Shown here piece by piece: positions 38,990-47,204 of a stretch of DNA of 55,202 bases. The notes beneath the pieces were generated by a model. It was not told where the DNA came from, did no database searches, and worked only from the letters and a program-made list of their open reading frames with translations. The first letter of the stretch is position 1, and every line of letters starts with the position of its first letter. A program made the translations under genes and the position numbers. The stretch covers positions 1 through 55,202 of IMG/VR virus record IMGVR_UViG_3300041809_002179; one strand, 5' to 3'. This DNA is from a virus.

Positions 38990-39139
38990 TTACACCGGTT
39001 TCCTGATTATCCAGTCATGCAACGGCAGTTGGATTATGCTCGTTTCCTGGAGCAACAAGGATTGGTGTTCCTCGTTGAATTTGGTTTTGAAAATGCCGAG
39101 GAAATCGCTTGGGCCTTTACTGATCCGATTCCCCAATGA
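38948..39139 (+). CDS. Small protein with duplicated start segment
   Basis: 63 residues: MSGIDDF is repeated exactly at the N-terminus because a 21-base unit containing the ATG is duplicated. Either ATG (38948 or 38969) could start translation. The rest is acidic and helical (PVMQRQLDYARFLEQQG). Confidence 0.5.
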   Translation: MSGIDDFMSGIDDFLHRFPDYPVMQRQLDYARFLEQQGLVFLVEFGFENAEEIAWAFTDPIPQ

Positions 39140-39300
39140 ATACCCGCGAGATCGTTTTGGCCTATTTGGACGCGGTTATGGAGCGCACAGTTGCTGCCCA
39201 TGAGAAACTATGCGATGAAGGAAAGTGCTCTCTGGATGCTCCCTGTCCTTATTGCAAGGTCAACGAGATCCTAATGGAAGAGTTAGAGAAGCTAAAGTGA
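39136..39300 (+). CDS. Small protein with two cysteine pairs
   Basis: 54 residues overlapping the previous stop by ATGA. A helix (REIVLAYLDAVMERTVAAHE) leads into LCDEGKC and CPYCKVNEI, enough for one zinc, then an acidic helix. Overlaps the HNH start. Confidence 0.55.
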   Translation: MNTREIVLAYLDAVMERTVAAHEKLCDEGKCSLDAPCPYCKVNEILMEELEKLK

Positions 39301-39734
39301 GCGAACGTCGCTGTCCCCAGCAGCTAACCTGGGATGACTTCCCCAAGCGAAAAGAAGCAGACGGTTGGCATTGTCGCAAATGTAGGGTACTTTTAACCGG
39401 GCGACGGACTTCTTGGTGCAGCCGGCAATGCGAGCGCGAAGTTCTCTTGCTGGTAGAATGGCCCTACATTCGCATCTGCATTCTCCGTCGGGACAAGTTC
39501 CGGTGTCAAACGCCGTTAGAGTCGGGAGGAGTTTGTGGCAAAGGTGCACATGAGGTAGACCACATTGTGGAGCTAGCCGATGGAGGTAGCTTTAGTGATT
39601 GGGCTAACCTTCGTGCAACCTGTGTAGATTGTCACAAGAAAAAGACAGCTGAAAACCGCACAGCCCGCGCGAAGAGGAAGAAAGAAATTGCCAGTAAAAC
39701 ACCAGATCCTCCAAATCCAGTATTACAAGAGTGA
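39297..39734 (+). CDS. HNH endonuclease
   Basis: 145 residues from a GTG overlapping the previous stop. Two N-terminal cysteine pairs (HCRKCRV, WCSRQCE) precede the HNH core: EVDHIVELADGGSFSDWANL with the catalytic DH, then CVDCHKKKT. The lysine-rich tail may bind DNA. Could be a homing nuclease or a packaging-type HNH; no terminase gene is near. Confidence 0.82.
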   Translation: MSERRCPQQLTWDDFPKRKEADGWHCRKCRVLLTGRRTSWCSRQCEREVLLLVEWPYIRICILRRDKFRCQTPLESGGVCGKGAHEVDHIVELADGGSFSDWANLRATCVDCHKKKTAENRTARAKRKKEIASKTPDPPNPVLQE

Positions 39735-39742
39735 GGTGCCTT

Positions 39743-39976
39743 ATGGCCGCAAAAACTATTAAAGTCGCTTTCACCAGTTTGAAGGTTGGAGCCTATTTCA
39801 CCATCAATGGTGAACGTTTCAAGAAGTATTCCGCTCTTACCTACGAAAGCCTGGACAATTCCATCCTTGGCGAGACTTACTCTGTACCGAACTTGGTGGT
39901 GGAAATCGTCGCGCCGGTCAATCCGGCTAAGACCGCAAAGGTCGCTCCGAAGGCCGCCAAAACCAAGAAGCGGTAG
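39743..39976 (+). CDS. Small basic hypothetical protein
   Basis: 77 residues with GAGTGAGGTG upstream and AGTATTAC at 39719. A beta-rich core (VAFTSLKVGAYFTINGERF, YSVPNLVVEIV) is followed by an Ala/Lys/Pro tail (KTAKVAPKAAKTKKR) resembling DNA-binding tails. Unknown function. Confidence 0.55.
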   Translation: MAAKTIKVAFTSLKVGAYFTINGERFKKYSALTYESLDNSILGETYSVPNLVVEIVAPVNPAKTAKVAPKAAKTKKR

Positions 39977-39980
39977 TCCC

Positions 39981-40154
39981 GTGGATGAACTCTACACTGC
40001 CGAGTTACGACACCACTTGGAAACTTGCACCAAGTGTGTCGATCCCAGCAAGGATGGCGGTGATGCTTTTTGGTGCTCTGAAGCTGAAATGTTGTTTCAG
40101 ATTTTTCGAGTCCAGGTAAAGGCTAACGAATTTCAGTTCGCTTTGGTGAATTAA
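39981..40154 (+). CDS. Small hypothetical protein
   Basis: 57 residues from a GTG at 39981 with no strong ribosome site. HHLETCTKCVDPSKDGG holds a CxxC pair and FWCSEAEMLF a third Cys. The start is uncertain. Confidence 0.4.
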   Translation: MDELYTAELRHHLETCTKCVDPSKDGGDAFWCSEAEMLFQIFRVQVKANEFQFALVN

Positions 40155-40156
40155 AT

Positions 40157-40462
40157 TTGAATACAAATGCTATCCGTGAGGCCGCTTTACCTCACCTGAA
40201 GGATGTTGTAGGATCTCTGCTAGTTACAGAGAAGACATCTTTAAGCCGGACATTGAATGTCTTAGCAGCTTGGGCAAAGGCTCATCCTCCACTTCCGGTT
40301 GTACGGGGTGAATGCGCAGTCTTTATGGTTGGGGAAGGTCGTCGATGCGGGAAACCAGCACCATTTCCGTTTAACGACAGTTCTCGAGATGCTGATTTCA
40401 CACGATGCATTGAACATCAGGAAGAACATATGGCCTGGTGCAAGAAAATGGGGCTCGAATAA
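40157..40462 (+). CDS. Small hypothetical protein with cysteine motifs
   Basis: 101 residues from a TTG two bases after the previous stop. Helical N-terminus, then VRGECAVFMVGEGRRCGKPA and FTRCIEHQEEHMAWCKK, giving Cys/His ligands for metal. No family recognised. Confidence 0.5.
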   Translation: MNTNAIREAALPHLKDVVGSLLVTEKTSLSRTLNVLAAWAKAHPPLPVVRGECAVFMVGEGRRCGKPAPFPFNDSSRDADFTRCIEHQEEHMAWCKKMGLE

Positions 40463-40464
40463 TT

Positions 40465-40614
40465 ATGTCAGTTTTCCAGAGGCAGAAAGTCCATCGAGGC
40501 AAGATGGCCAAATGCAAACTCTGTTTGGCCAAGATTGCTGCACAAGATCCGGCATTCGCGGCACAATTTGCAAAATCTGCACAACCACCGCGTAAGGGGA
40601 GCAGCAGAGGCTGA
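40465..40614 (+). CDS. Small basic protein
   Basis: 49 residues starting two bases after the previous stop. KMAKCKLCLAKIAAQDPAF has a CxxC pair in a basic context; the end is Pro/Arg/Ser-rich. Support comes from the tight packing between neighbours. Confidence 0.45.
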   Translation: MSVFQRQKVHRGKMAKCKLCLAKIAAQDPAFAAQFAKSAQPPRKGSSRG

Positions 40615-40615
40615 T

Positions 40616-40777
40616 ATGGGCTTTCACTTCTACACCAAGTGTGATTGTTTCGATAGTTGTACGGAAGATCACAAAGACATAAGGCATGAAGGAAAGTGTC
40701 TCAAGTGTCGCACGAAGGTTCTTTTTGAGACTCAATTGGACCGCATCGAACGCAAACTCAATGAGATAAGGAGCTGA
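40616..40777 (+). CDS. Small zinc-knuckle protein
   Basis: 53 residues. YTKCDCFDSCTEDHKD and GKCLKCRTK provide several cysteines and a histidine, followed by an amphipathic helix (LFETQLDRIERKLNEI). Lies one base after the previous stop. Confidence 0.5.
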   Translation: MGFHFYTKCDCFDSCTEDHKDIRHEGKCLKCRTKVLFETQLDRIERKLNEIRS

Positions 40778-40779
40778 CC

Positions 40780-41367
40780 GTGGGAAGAGGGATTCTAAAG
40801 CGCAAGAATGCCATCAAGAAGATGTACTTGGGACAGATGGACAAAGAAGTGGAACGTTTGACAGCGGAAAACAAAGCTCTCAAGGAAGACCCCACTTCTG
40901 TCATCGGTAGGTTTATCGGCCAGTTTAACGAAGTTGTCAGCCAGAACCAGCGGCTGTCCACTTTGGCCTGTGCGATGATAGATCTTCAAGGCGGCAGCGT
41001 AAAAATTACCCGCGATCAGATTGAAGTTTTCCGAGGCAAGCGACTCAGCATAGAAATTGCTACGCCCGAAGGTGGCGTCGAGAATCTGGATACTGCGACA
41101 GAATATGTATTCACGTTTAAGGCCGTGGAAGCTACGGCTCCCACCGGGCCAGTGGCTCCTCCAGCCGAGATCCATCCTTGCACGGATCCCGAATGTACGT
41201 TGCCTAAGGACCTGAAACATACGCACAGTGCAAAGCCGGTTGCCGGCGAAGCGGTGCCAGTCCCGGACGCCCCGGACGCCGACGAACCTCAATCTGGCAA
41301 GGTGGCCATTGCTGCCTCAGAGGTAGAAAGTACGCCTGAACAGGTAGAAAGTACGCCAGCCGAATAA
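40780..41367 (+). CDS. Hypothetical coiled-coil and Pro/Ala-rich protein
   Basis: 195 residues from a GTG with AAGGAG. Basic start, coiled coil (MDKEVERLTAENKALKED), a compact beta domain (GGSVKITRDQIEVFRG) and a disordered Pro/Ala/Glu end with HPCTDPECTLPKDLKH, a possible metal site, and two VESTPEQ-type repeats. Unknown. Confidence 0.55.
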   Translation: MGRGILKRKNAIKKMYLGQMDKEVERLTAENKALKEDPTSVIGRFIGQFNEVVSQNQRLSTLACAMIDLQGGSVKITRDQIEVFRGKRLSIEIATPEGGVENLDTATEYVFTFKAVEATAPTGPVAPPAEIHPCTDPECTLPKDLKHTHSAKPVAGEAVPVPDAPDADEPQSGKVAIAASEVESTPEQVESTPAE

Positions 41368-41471
41368 GTCGCCGAAGCCAATAGTCGCGAGGCTCCGGGG
41401 AGATAGCTAATTAGTGGGGAGGAGGCTTTCCTCTTACACTATTGAAACTGCTTTTTCCTTTGGAGGTTAGT

Positions 41472-42506
41472 TTGCCCAATCCTCGCGTGCTGTTCGTTCT
41501 AAAACAACGCAATGGATACGAATCTAGTGGCTTGTCCAATTCTGTTCGTTTTGTAGTGGATATGCTATGGGCGGATGGAATTGAAGCTGGCAGCGTCGAG
41601 GTTGTAGACAACAATTCCATACATCGCGAAGTCACCCGTTACAAGCCCACCCATGTAGTGATTGAAGCTCTTTGGGTGGTGCCATCCAAGTTTGAAATTC
41701 TCCAAAATCTAAATCCGAATGTCCATTGGGTAGTTCGCACTCACAGCGAAATTCCTTTCCTAGCTGGGGAAGGCATTGCCATAGACTGGTGTTGCAAGTG
41801 CGTAGAAATGCCCAATGTTGCGGTAGCCGCTAATTCCGCCGCCGCCGTTCGAGATATGCGACGGATAGTACAAGCCGCGCATCCCGGTTGGAGTTCGGAG
41901 CAAATTGAGGCGAAGGTTTTGGATCTCCCTAATTTCTATCCATTTCACTTGCGCCTTCCCCATGGGAAGAAACCGGACAATTTTCTAGATGTAGCTTGCT
42001 TCGGTGCTATTCGACCATTGAAGAATCAATTGTTGCAAGCGGTGGCTGCCACCGAATATGCCGGGTTTGTTGGGAAGACACTACGATTCCATGTTAACGG
42101 AACTCGATGTGAACAAGGTGGCGATAATGTACAGCGCAACTTACGAGCTTTGTTCAGCAACACGGATCACCAACTAGTTGAGCACGCTTGGCTTAACCAT
42201 AAAGATTTCTTAGACACCCTTTCAGAAATGGATATGGGGATGCAAGTTTCGTTTTCCGAAACCTTTAACATAGTGGCCGCCGATATGGTCGTGTCTGGGC
42301 TGCCGATCGTTACTTCACCTGAGATCACTTGGGTGACGAAATGGTGTCAGGCGGAACCGACGAACTCTGAGGACATCGTCGCGAAGATGATGCGAGCCAA
42401 TGACTGGCGTCTAAAAATGACGCTGCGAGTATTAAACCTACGCGGTTTGAAACATTACTGCGAGCATTCGAAAATGCGTTGGCGAGAATACTTGCTTAGT
42501 CGTTAA
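41472..42506 (+). CDS. GT-B glycosyltransferase (GT4-like)
   Basis: 344 residues from the TTG at 41472 with TGGAGG. The two Rossmann halves are visible: PRVLFVLKQRNGYESSGL at the N-terminus, and FLDVACFGAIRPLKNQ with the donor-site segment SFSETFNIVAADMVVSGLPIV, where the E-x7-type acidic motif of GT4 enzymes occurs. It could glycosylate DNA bases, capsid or cell wall. A GT31-like enzyme at 26587 is a second transferase. A short hairpin (GAGGA/TCCTC) precedes it. Confidence 0.72.
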   Translation: MPNPRVLFVLKQRNGYESSGLSNSVRFVVDMLWADGIEAGSVEVVDNNSIHREVTRYKPTHVVIEALWVVPSKFEILQNLNPNVHWVVRTHSEIPFLAGEGIAIDWCCKCVEMPNVAVAANSAAAVRDMRRIVQAAHPGWSSEQIEAKVLDLPNFYPFHLRLPHGKKPDNFLDVACFGAIRPLKNQLLQAVAATEYAGFVGKTLRFHVNGTRCEQGGDNVQRNLRALFSNTDHQLVEHAWLNHKDFLDTLSEMDMGMQVSFSETFNIVAADMVVSGLPIVTSPEITWVTKWCQAEPTNSEDIVAKMMRANDWRLKMTLRVLNLRGLKHYCEHSKMRWREYLLSR

Positions 42507-42518
42507 TCTTTCATATCC

Positions 42519-42542
42519 GAGCGGGACGTGTGTGTCCCGCTC
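42519..42542 (+). terminator. Hairpin terminator after the glycosyltransferase
   Basis: GAGCGGGA pairs with TCCCGCTC over an eight-base loop, followed by ATTCTT. It precedes AGTATTGA at 42551 and the next gene, so it may separate two transcripts. Confidence 0.6.
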
Positions 42543-42563
42543 ATTCTTCCAGTATTGAGTTTT

Positions 42564-42683
42564 ATGGCCCGTCAAATAATCATCATTCTGCTCGCTCCTT
42601 TTGCTCTAGCTTCCTTGGTTTTCCTTTGTATCCTTATGGTTCGAGCTGTCTTGAGACAATGGCTTGTAGAGGACTCCTGGTGA
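42564..42683 (+). CDS. Small membrane peptide
   Basis: 39 residues: IIIILLAPFALASLVFLCILM spans the membrane and VRAVLRQWLVEDSW follows. AGTATTGA is 13 bases upstream. It overlaps the next gene's GTG by 4 bases. Confidence 0.55.
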   Translation: MARQIIIILLAPFALASLVFLCILMVRAVLRQWLVEDSW

Positions 42684-43201
42684 GAAACATCGACAACGCT
42701 TACGAAGCCTGGCATTTCCTGTATGACCATCCGTCTTTCATGCTGCGTGAACGCCACGAGATCCCGCCCGAAGATTACGACATGTTGGAATCGCGAGGAT
42801 TTCTCGTAAACAAGGACCGGAGTGGCAAGTGCTGGCGCCAAATGCGGCATCTTTACCGCCATGCTGTGGCCATGAATTTGACCATTGGCTACATGAAGGT
42901 TGATGCTACCGGACATACCACAACCGCGCCGGGGGTCGCCAAGACAACCGATGTTTGGCTCGAGCTTGGCCCCGAGAGCTACGATTATGACGGTGATGGA
43001 TTTGACGAGACCACACTACAACAAACCCATGATTGGCACTTAGACTGCGGAGGGCCAACTTTTGATGAGGCTTTGGTAACTTTGGCCAACAAGGTCTTAG
43101 CAAAGTACGGGGATTACAAGGAAACCCATCCAGAGTCCCATTGTCAAACCTGTGTGGACTGCCAGCAAGCGAAGGAAATTTGTAGCCGTTTGGGAATCTA
43201 A
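42680..43201 (+). CDS. Hypothetical protein
   Basis: 173 residues from a GTG with AGAGGA. Contains DNAYEAWHFLYDHP, a YDYDGDGFDE acidic loop that could bind calcium, THDWHLDCGG, and a terminal SHCQTCVDCQQAKE cysteine pair. Not recognised. Confidence 0.6.
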   Translation: MRNIDNAYEAWHFLYDHPSFMLRERHEIPPEDYDMLESRGFLVNKDRSGKCWRQMRHLYRHAVAMNLTIGYMKVDATGHTTTAPGVAKTTDVWLELGPESYDYDGDGFDETTLQQTHDWHLDCGGPTFDEALVTLANKVLAKYGDYKETHPESHCQTCVDCQQAKEICSRLGI

Positions 43202-43282
43202 CTTCGTAGATTCGTATGAATGACTAAAAGTGAATTGATTTAAGTGGGGCACGAGACTTAACAGAAAGAAACAGGAGGCGTC

Positions 43283-43303
43283 ATGTGTATAGATAATCAC
43301 TAG
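43283..43303 (+). CDS. Six-residue leader ORF
   Basis: ATG with an ideal AGGAGG site reads MCIDNH and stops. A second AGGAGG site follows at 43308 for the next gene, so ribosomes terminating here could re-initiate. Possibly regulatory. Confidence 0.3.
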   Translation: MCIDNH

Positions 43304-43322
43304 TGACAGGAGGTCACAATCT

Positions 43323-44070
43323 ATGCGTCATGATATCCGTAAGGATTATCTCAAAAGGGTCTAGCCGCCATCATCGCGGTCATTCTCCGTTCCCGTTCGA
43401 TCGTTTTCTCAACAGCCGTCTTGGCCGTCCTTGGGATGAAGTGTATTCCGAAGTGAGCCAATCGTTTGATCATCGTTCTTACGCCGGTCATAGCTTCTTT
43501 CGCGACCTTCGCTGGCATGTCGCTACCAACTGCTGGATTGGGGCCGAGACCGGAACCCTCTATTCCAACGAGTATGGTGGCTCCGTCGTACAGAACGAAT
43601 TCTACGTTCATCCCTGGACCGGTATCCTTTCCTGGGCGGAGCCTGTGGATCGTACCTGGCCCAATCCGCCTAAAACCCAAGTGGATATTGAAGTAAAACG
43701 GGACGACTACGGCAAAATTCTCACAGGTAAGTTCTACGAGAAGGTTGATGGAATCTGGTACTATTTCGAGACTTATAGCATCGAGCACCAGGGTTTCACT
43801 AACATCTGCCCTTACGATGGGTGGCGTGGGGAGACCGTGGAAATTGATGGTGAGAAGCTCTACCGTCTCACCTGGAACGAACACATCAACATCAAACGTC
43901 AGCTCAGCAAGAAAGAACTTCGCCAGAACGGTCTGCACAACGGGAGTCGGTTCAATGCCTGGAAGCGTTGCGCTGTCTGCGGGGCGAATGGTTTCCGCTG
44001 TATTCACATAATCAAAGAGGAGGCGGAAAAACGCTCGAAACAATGGCCGTATTGCGTTAAAGGATCTTAA
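43323..44070 (+). CDS. Hypothetical phage protein with an apparent +1 frameshift near its start
   Basis: The best start is the ATG at 43323 (AGGAGG at 43308-43313), which reads MRHDIRKDYLKRV and meets a stop at 43362. One base shift at the CTCAAAAGGG run joins it to the long frame: SSRHHRGHSPFPF, LGRPWDEVYSEVSQ, ending RCAVCGANGFRC. The N-terminus MRHDI-K and the GRPWDEVYSEV segment resemble a widespread phage protein that starts MRxDM. The long frame alone would need a GTG at 43303 overlapping the ribosome site. Either programmed frameshift, mutation or assembly error. Confidence 0.55.
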
Positions 44071-44521
44071 TCATGTACAGAGCAGTAGATCCGTCTTCAT
44101 ACCATCCCTTGCGGACAGCATGGACCCGGTAGCCCATCTTGAAGTACAACGTCTGGGCTGGGTTGTTTTGCTCAACTTCTAGGCGCACTTCGGTGAAGCC
44201 ACCTTTGCGATAGAAGTCTTCCGCCGCCGTTAACAGTTTGGCGGCGATGCCGCGTCTGCGATGTTTTGGGTCTACATTTATGGTTCCAATGTAGCCCTGA
44301 TTACGACGAACTTCTCCTGCAAGGAAGCCAATAATTTCTTTTATCGGATTGCAGAAACCACAATCACAGTCAGTTTTTTCAGCGACCCAAACGTCCATCT
44401 TGGTTATCCCTGGCAGGAAATCCTTCTCTTCCCAACGGATAGGAGGTTCAAAACAGAGACATTCCAGCTCATAGAGACGTGGAACTTCTTCCGGAGCAAA
44501 GCCTGGACGTATGGTAATCAT
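44057..44521 (-). CDS. GNAT N-acetyltransferase
   Basis: 154 residues on the minus strand from the ATG at 44521 (CAGGAATTG upstream). GTINVDPKHRRRGIAAKLL is the acetyl-CoA-binding motif A, preceded by a beta4-like strand and followed by RLEVEQNNPAQTLYFKMGY, motif B. An inserted CDCGFCNP loop is unusual. The substrate, protein or small molecule, is unknown. Its 3' end overlaps the convergent gene by 14 bases. Confidence 0.85.
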   Translation of the reverse strand: MITIRPGFAPEEVPRLYELECLCFEPPIRWEEKDFLPGITKMDVWVAEKTDCDCGFCNPIKEIIGFLAGEVRRNQGYIGTINVDPKHRRRGIAAKLLTAAEDFYRKGGFTEVRLEVEQNNPAQTLYFKMGYRVHAVRKGWYEDGSTALYMIKIL

Positions 44522-44523
44522 GT

Positions 44524-44735
44524 TCAATTCCTGCAATCTCGTTTGTATTTGTTGTCAAAATCCCGGGCTTCCATCGGCTGTTTAGTGCAAAATTTTCCAG
44601 CATCAAAACAATCCCTCTCTTCCAAGAGCCAACCGCAGTATTCTTCGTGAGAGGAAAATCCACCTTTTCTTTCAAGTTGCAGCCGATTTGGCTAGCACAA
44701 CCAACGCATAGAAGTAATGCCAACGCTGTTGCCAA
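44524..44735 (-). pseudogene. Possible frameshifted small lipoprotein gene
   Basis: On the minus strand one frame begins MATALALLLCVGCASQ, a lipoprotein-like signal, but then looks random. Another frame, open over 44524-44691, reads HEEYCGWLLEERDCFDAGKF and KYKRDCRN and ends just before the GNAT start, as a real gene would. The two parts could be one gene broken by a base change around 44690. Neither alone has a good start. Confidence 0.3.
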
Positions 44736-44741
44736 GTGCTA

Positions 44742-45518
44742 CTAGAATATACTGCAAGCAGTGACGGAACGGTTAAAACGTTTTCCCTCTTGGAAGAAAT
44801 CAGATAGCTTTCCTCGGCGTTTGCATTGACAGGAATGAAAACCACAGGAGGGACACAAGGAGCCGTTACTTTCTCTGAGTTTTCGCACTTGGATTAAAGC
44901 AGGTCGCAACAATTGCATCTCTTCAAAAGTTAGCTGGTTACTTTTCAAATTATTGCAATCCCAGCAGCAAACTACACAGTTGTCTCGTAGGTATCCTAGA
45001 GCGTTGTTTTTTCTATCAAGATTGTATCGATACCGGCTGCCTTGAGAATACGGTTCCCAAATGATAGGAGCGTCACAGTAATGACAGCTCTTTACTTTTG
45101 TAAATTCTAGAAAATGTTCGTATGTGAACAAAACCGGGTTGGCTGCTCTGGTTGAGATGCTGTTGTAGAGACTTTCAAATGGCCGCTTGCGCGTCTTTAA
45201 CGATTGCTCCCTTCCAATTTTGGTCAAGTGGCATTTCGCACAAAGACCATTTTTCATAGTGCCTTTGTTGCCACAGGCGCAAGTTTTCGACAAATCCAAC
45301 TTTTGACTGCAACCAGGATATTCGTGGCCACAGTCATAACACCCACTCCCATGTTTGTGAGCAAAAGGTTTTTGTTGAAAATCCCCGTGCTTACGGCAAA
45401 TGATAGTGACGGGAGTTGAATCATTCTTTATGGTGATAACCAGGGAATAGTCGTACTGATCACCGTGGACAGCTCGCGCTTTGCGAAGAAAATCTTCTAC
45501 AGTATCTCGTTTTGCCAC
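44742..45518 (-). CDS. DUF723-like plus HNH homing-type endonuclease
   Basis: 258 residues on the minus strand from a GTG just after the A1-like stop. The N-terminus FLRKARAVHGDQYDYSLV with VTIICRKHGDFQQKP, GSGCYDCG is a DNA-binding module typical of phage homing nucleases. The middle has CACGN and CAKC; the HNH-type core SCHYCDAPI, YNLDRKNNALGYLRDN and CCWDCNNLKS follows. Probably an invasive homing endonuclease inserted behind the A1-like gene. Confidence 0.75.
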   Translation of the reverse strand: MAKRDTVEDFLRKARAVHGDQYDYSLVITIKNDSTPVTIICRKHGDFQQKPFAHKHGSGCYDCGHEYPGCSQKLDLSKTCACGNKGTMKNGLCAKCHLTKIGREQSLKTRKRPFESLYNSISTRAANPVLFTYEHFLEFTKVKSCHYCDAPIIWEPYSQGSRYRYNLDRKNNALGYLRDNCVVCCWDCNNLKSNQLTFEEMQLLRPALIQVRKLRESNGSLCPSCGFHSCQCKRRGKLSDFFQEGKRFNRSVTACSIF

Positions 45519-45521
45519 ATA

Positions 45522-47177
45522 TCAGGCCCGCCAGTTGCCTGCATACATGGTAATGATAGTTCTTTTCCCATTAGGATATGTGAGTATTGCAGAATGACTC
45601 CAACTGCTTGGGCCGTGGTTGTAGCCCATGCTCAATGTGGTCGAAGTACCAGCCACGTATAATCCGTTCCAGATCCCTGCCGAGTGTGTATGGCCGATGT
45701 TTGCCTTGCGGCCTATCTTACTCATCTGCGTGGGTGTACCCCGCGCTCCATCCGCGCCAAGATGTCCGTGCATTCCACACTCAATCTTGCGATTGCAGAT
45801 GGTATAAGACTCGTCCAAATCCAGGAACTTGGCTGGTGCCTTGAATCCGCCAAATTGGCGCAATAGATATTCGGTGACATTGAGCTCCTTGGTGCCCCGA
45901 CCCGGACCGTTAAATTCAGTTTCACGTAACGTTGCGAACCGAGCCGCGTTGCCGGCGAAATAGATTTCAGCGTTCTGGGGATCATCTTGTCGTGGGTCGT
46001 ACTCATCCAAAAATCGATCCATCCACCGATCGTGGTTGGAATTTACAACGACCATTTCTACGCCAGGACGAACATAATCATTTAGCAGGGCTTTGGACAC
46101 CTTGAGTTCGTACTCTAATGATGTGAGCCCTCGCAAATGCGTCTTGAATCGCGAGTATGGTCGATTCGCTTCATGGTGGTTGACCGAAGCGCCTTCCATA
46201 AGGTCGTGGATAAACTGGTATTTGGGCTTGAGGGCGTCCAGCATTTCAATGTTGAGTCGGTGCACCGTCGGGTCTATTGTAGTGCAGTGGATGTCACCGT
46301 AGGTGATGGCTTCTACCGGATTGCCAGTAGTAACTTGGCCATTATCCACGACCACGTCCAAATCCTGCATATGCCCGGTATCGTCAGCGTCTAGCTGCCG
46401 GACCCACCAGTTGCCATTGTGGTTTACTTCTACCAAGACCGCGCCGTACACGTGATGATGCTCGGCTTTTAGACCGGCTTTCTTCTGAATGTAATTGCGC
46501 TTGGTGCAAGTTCCTGTCGTGTAATTGAACTTGGTACCTTCTCCCTGCATCGTAGCTATGGAACGCATGGCCATCTTCGCATGGGGAAAGATGGCGGATT
46601 TACGTCCGGAATAGGTTTCAAGACCGGAAAGCGGATCGGTAGCGGTGGGGAGAATGTTCATCTTGCCACACCAGAGCAAGCCAGTGCCTAATTCCACTTG
46701 ACCATCGTTGATGTAACTTTCGATATCTGGATCATACCAGAGATCTTCATCTTCTTCTTCGTAGGTTCCACGCTTCACAGCCAATGGGCCATAAGCATTT
46801 TTGTCATAAGAATAGGTGCCAACGAAGATTTCAGCCTTATAGAATTCAGCCAGGGCTAGAAGGTTCACCCAAAGTTTGTCGTGAACGTAAGTGTTGTTTT
46901 GGGCAGAAGTTAAAATGTATCGCTTTACTTCACCGGCTGCGGGTAGTCTTGCTGCCTTAACCGCAACACCGTGGATGGAACCGGCTGCCACTGGTTTGCG
47001 TTGTTTGCCCTTTTTCAGATTTCCAGATCGCCGGAGTTGACGGTACACCGAGGAGCGACTGATACTCAATTCGCGTGCCGTAGCAGACACGTTGCCTGCA
47101 TTATGGTTGTACGACGCGACGATTTTTTCTAGAAGGGCGATCTGTTCAGGTGAGTCGGGGATAGATTTTTTACTCAA
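45522..47177 (-). CDS. T5 A1-like DNA-transfer phosphoesterase with N-terminal helix-turn-helix
   Basis: 551 residues from the TTG at 47177, chosen because GTGGAGG lies six bases upstream. The N-terminus carries a Fis/Tn3-like helix-turn-helix (VSATARELSISRSSVYRQLR). The rest has metallophosphoesterase motifs YGDIH, NSNHDRW, MHGHLG and IGHTHSAGI, with the terminal blocks GPSSWSHSAILTYPNGKR typical of phage T5 A1 homologues of similar length. T5 A1 is a pre-early protein needed for second-step DNA transfer and host DNA destruction. AGTATTTA upstream may drive it. Confidence 0.75.
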   Translation of the reverse strand: MSKKSIPDSPEQIALLEKIVASYNHNAGNVSATARELSISRSSVYRQLRRSGNLKKGKQRKPVAAGSIHGVAVKAARLPAAGEVKRYILTSAQNNTYVHDKLWVNLLALAEFYKAEIFVGTYSYDKNAYGPLAVKRGTYEEEDEDLWYDPDIESYINDGQVELGTGLLWCGKMNILPTATDPLSGLETYSGRKSAIFPHAKMAMRSIATMQGEGTKFNYTTGTCTKRNYIQKKAGLKAEHHHVYGAVLVEVNHNGNWWVRQLDADDTGHMQDLDVVVDNGQVTTGNPVEAITYGDIHCTTIDPTVHRLNIEMLDALKPKYQFIHDLMEGASVNHHEANRPYSRFKTHLRGLTSLEYELKVSKALLNDYVRPGVEMVVVNSNHDRWMDRFLDEYDPRQDDPQNAEIYFAGNAARFATLRETEFNGPGRGTKELNVTEYLLRQFGGFKAPAKFLDLDESYTICNRKIECGMHGHLGADGARGTPTQMSKIGRKANIGHTHSAGIWNGLYVAGTSTTLSMGYNHGPSSWSHSAILTYPNGKRTIITMYAGNWRA

Positions 47178-47204
47178 ACCGTTTCCTCCACGATGGCCGG
47201 ACAA

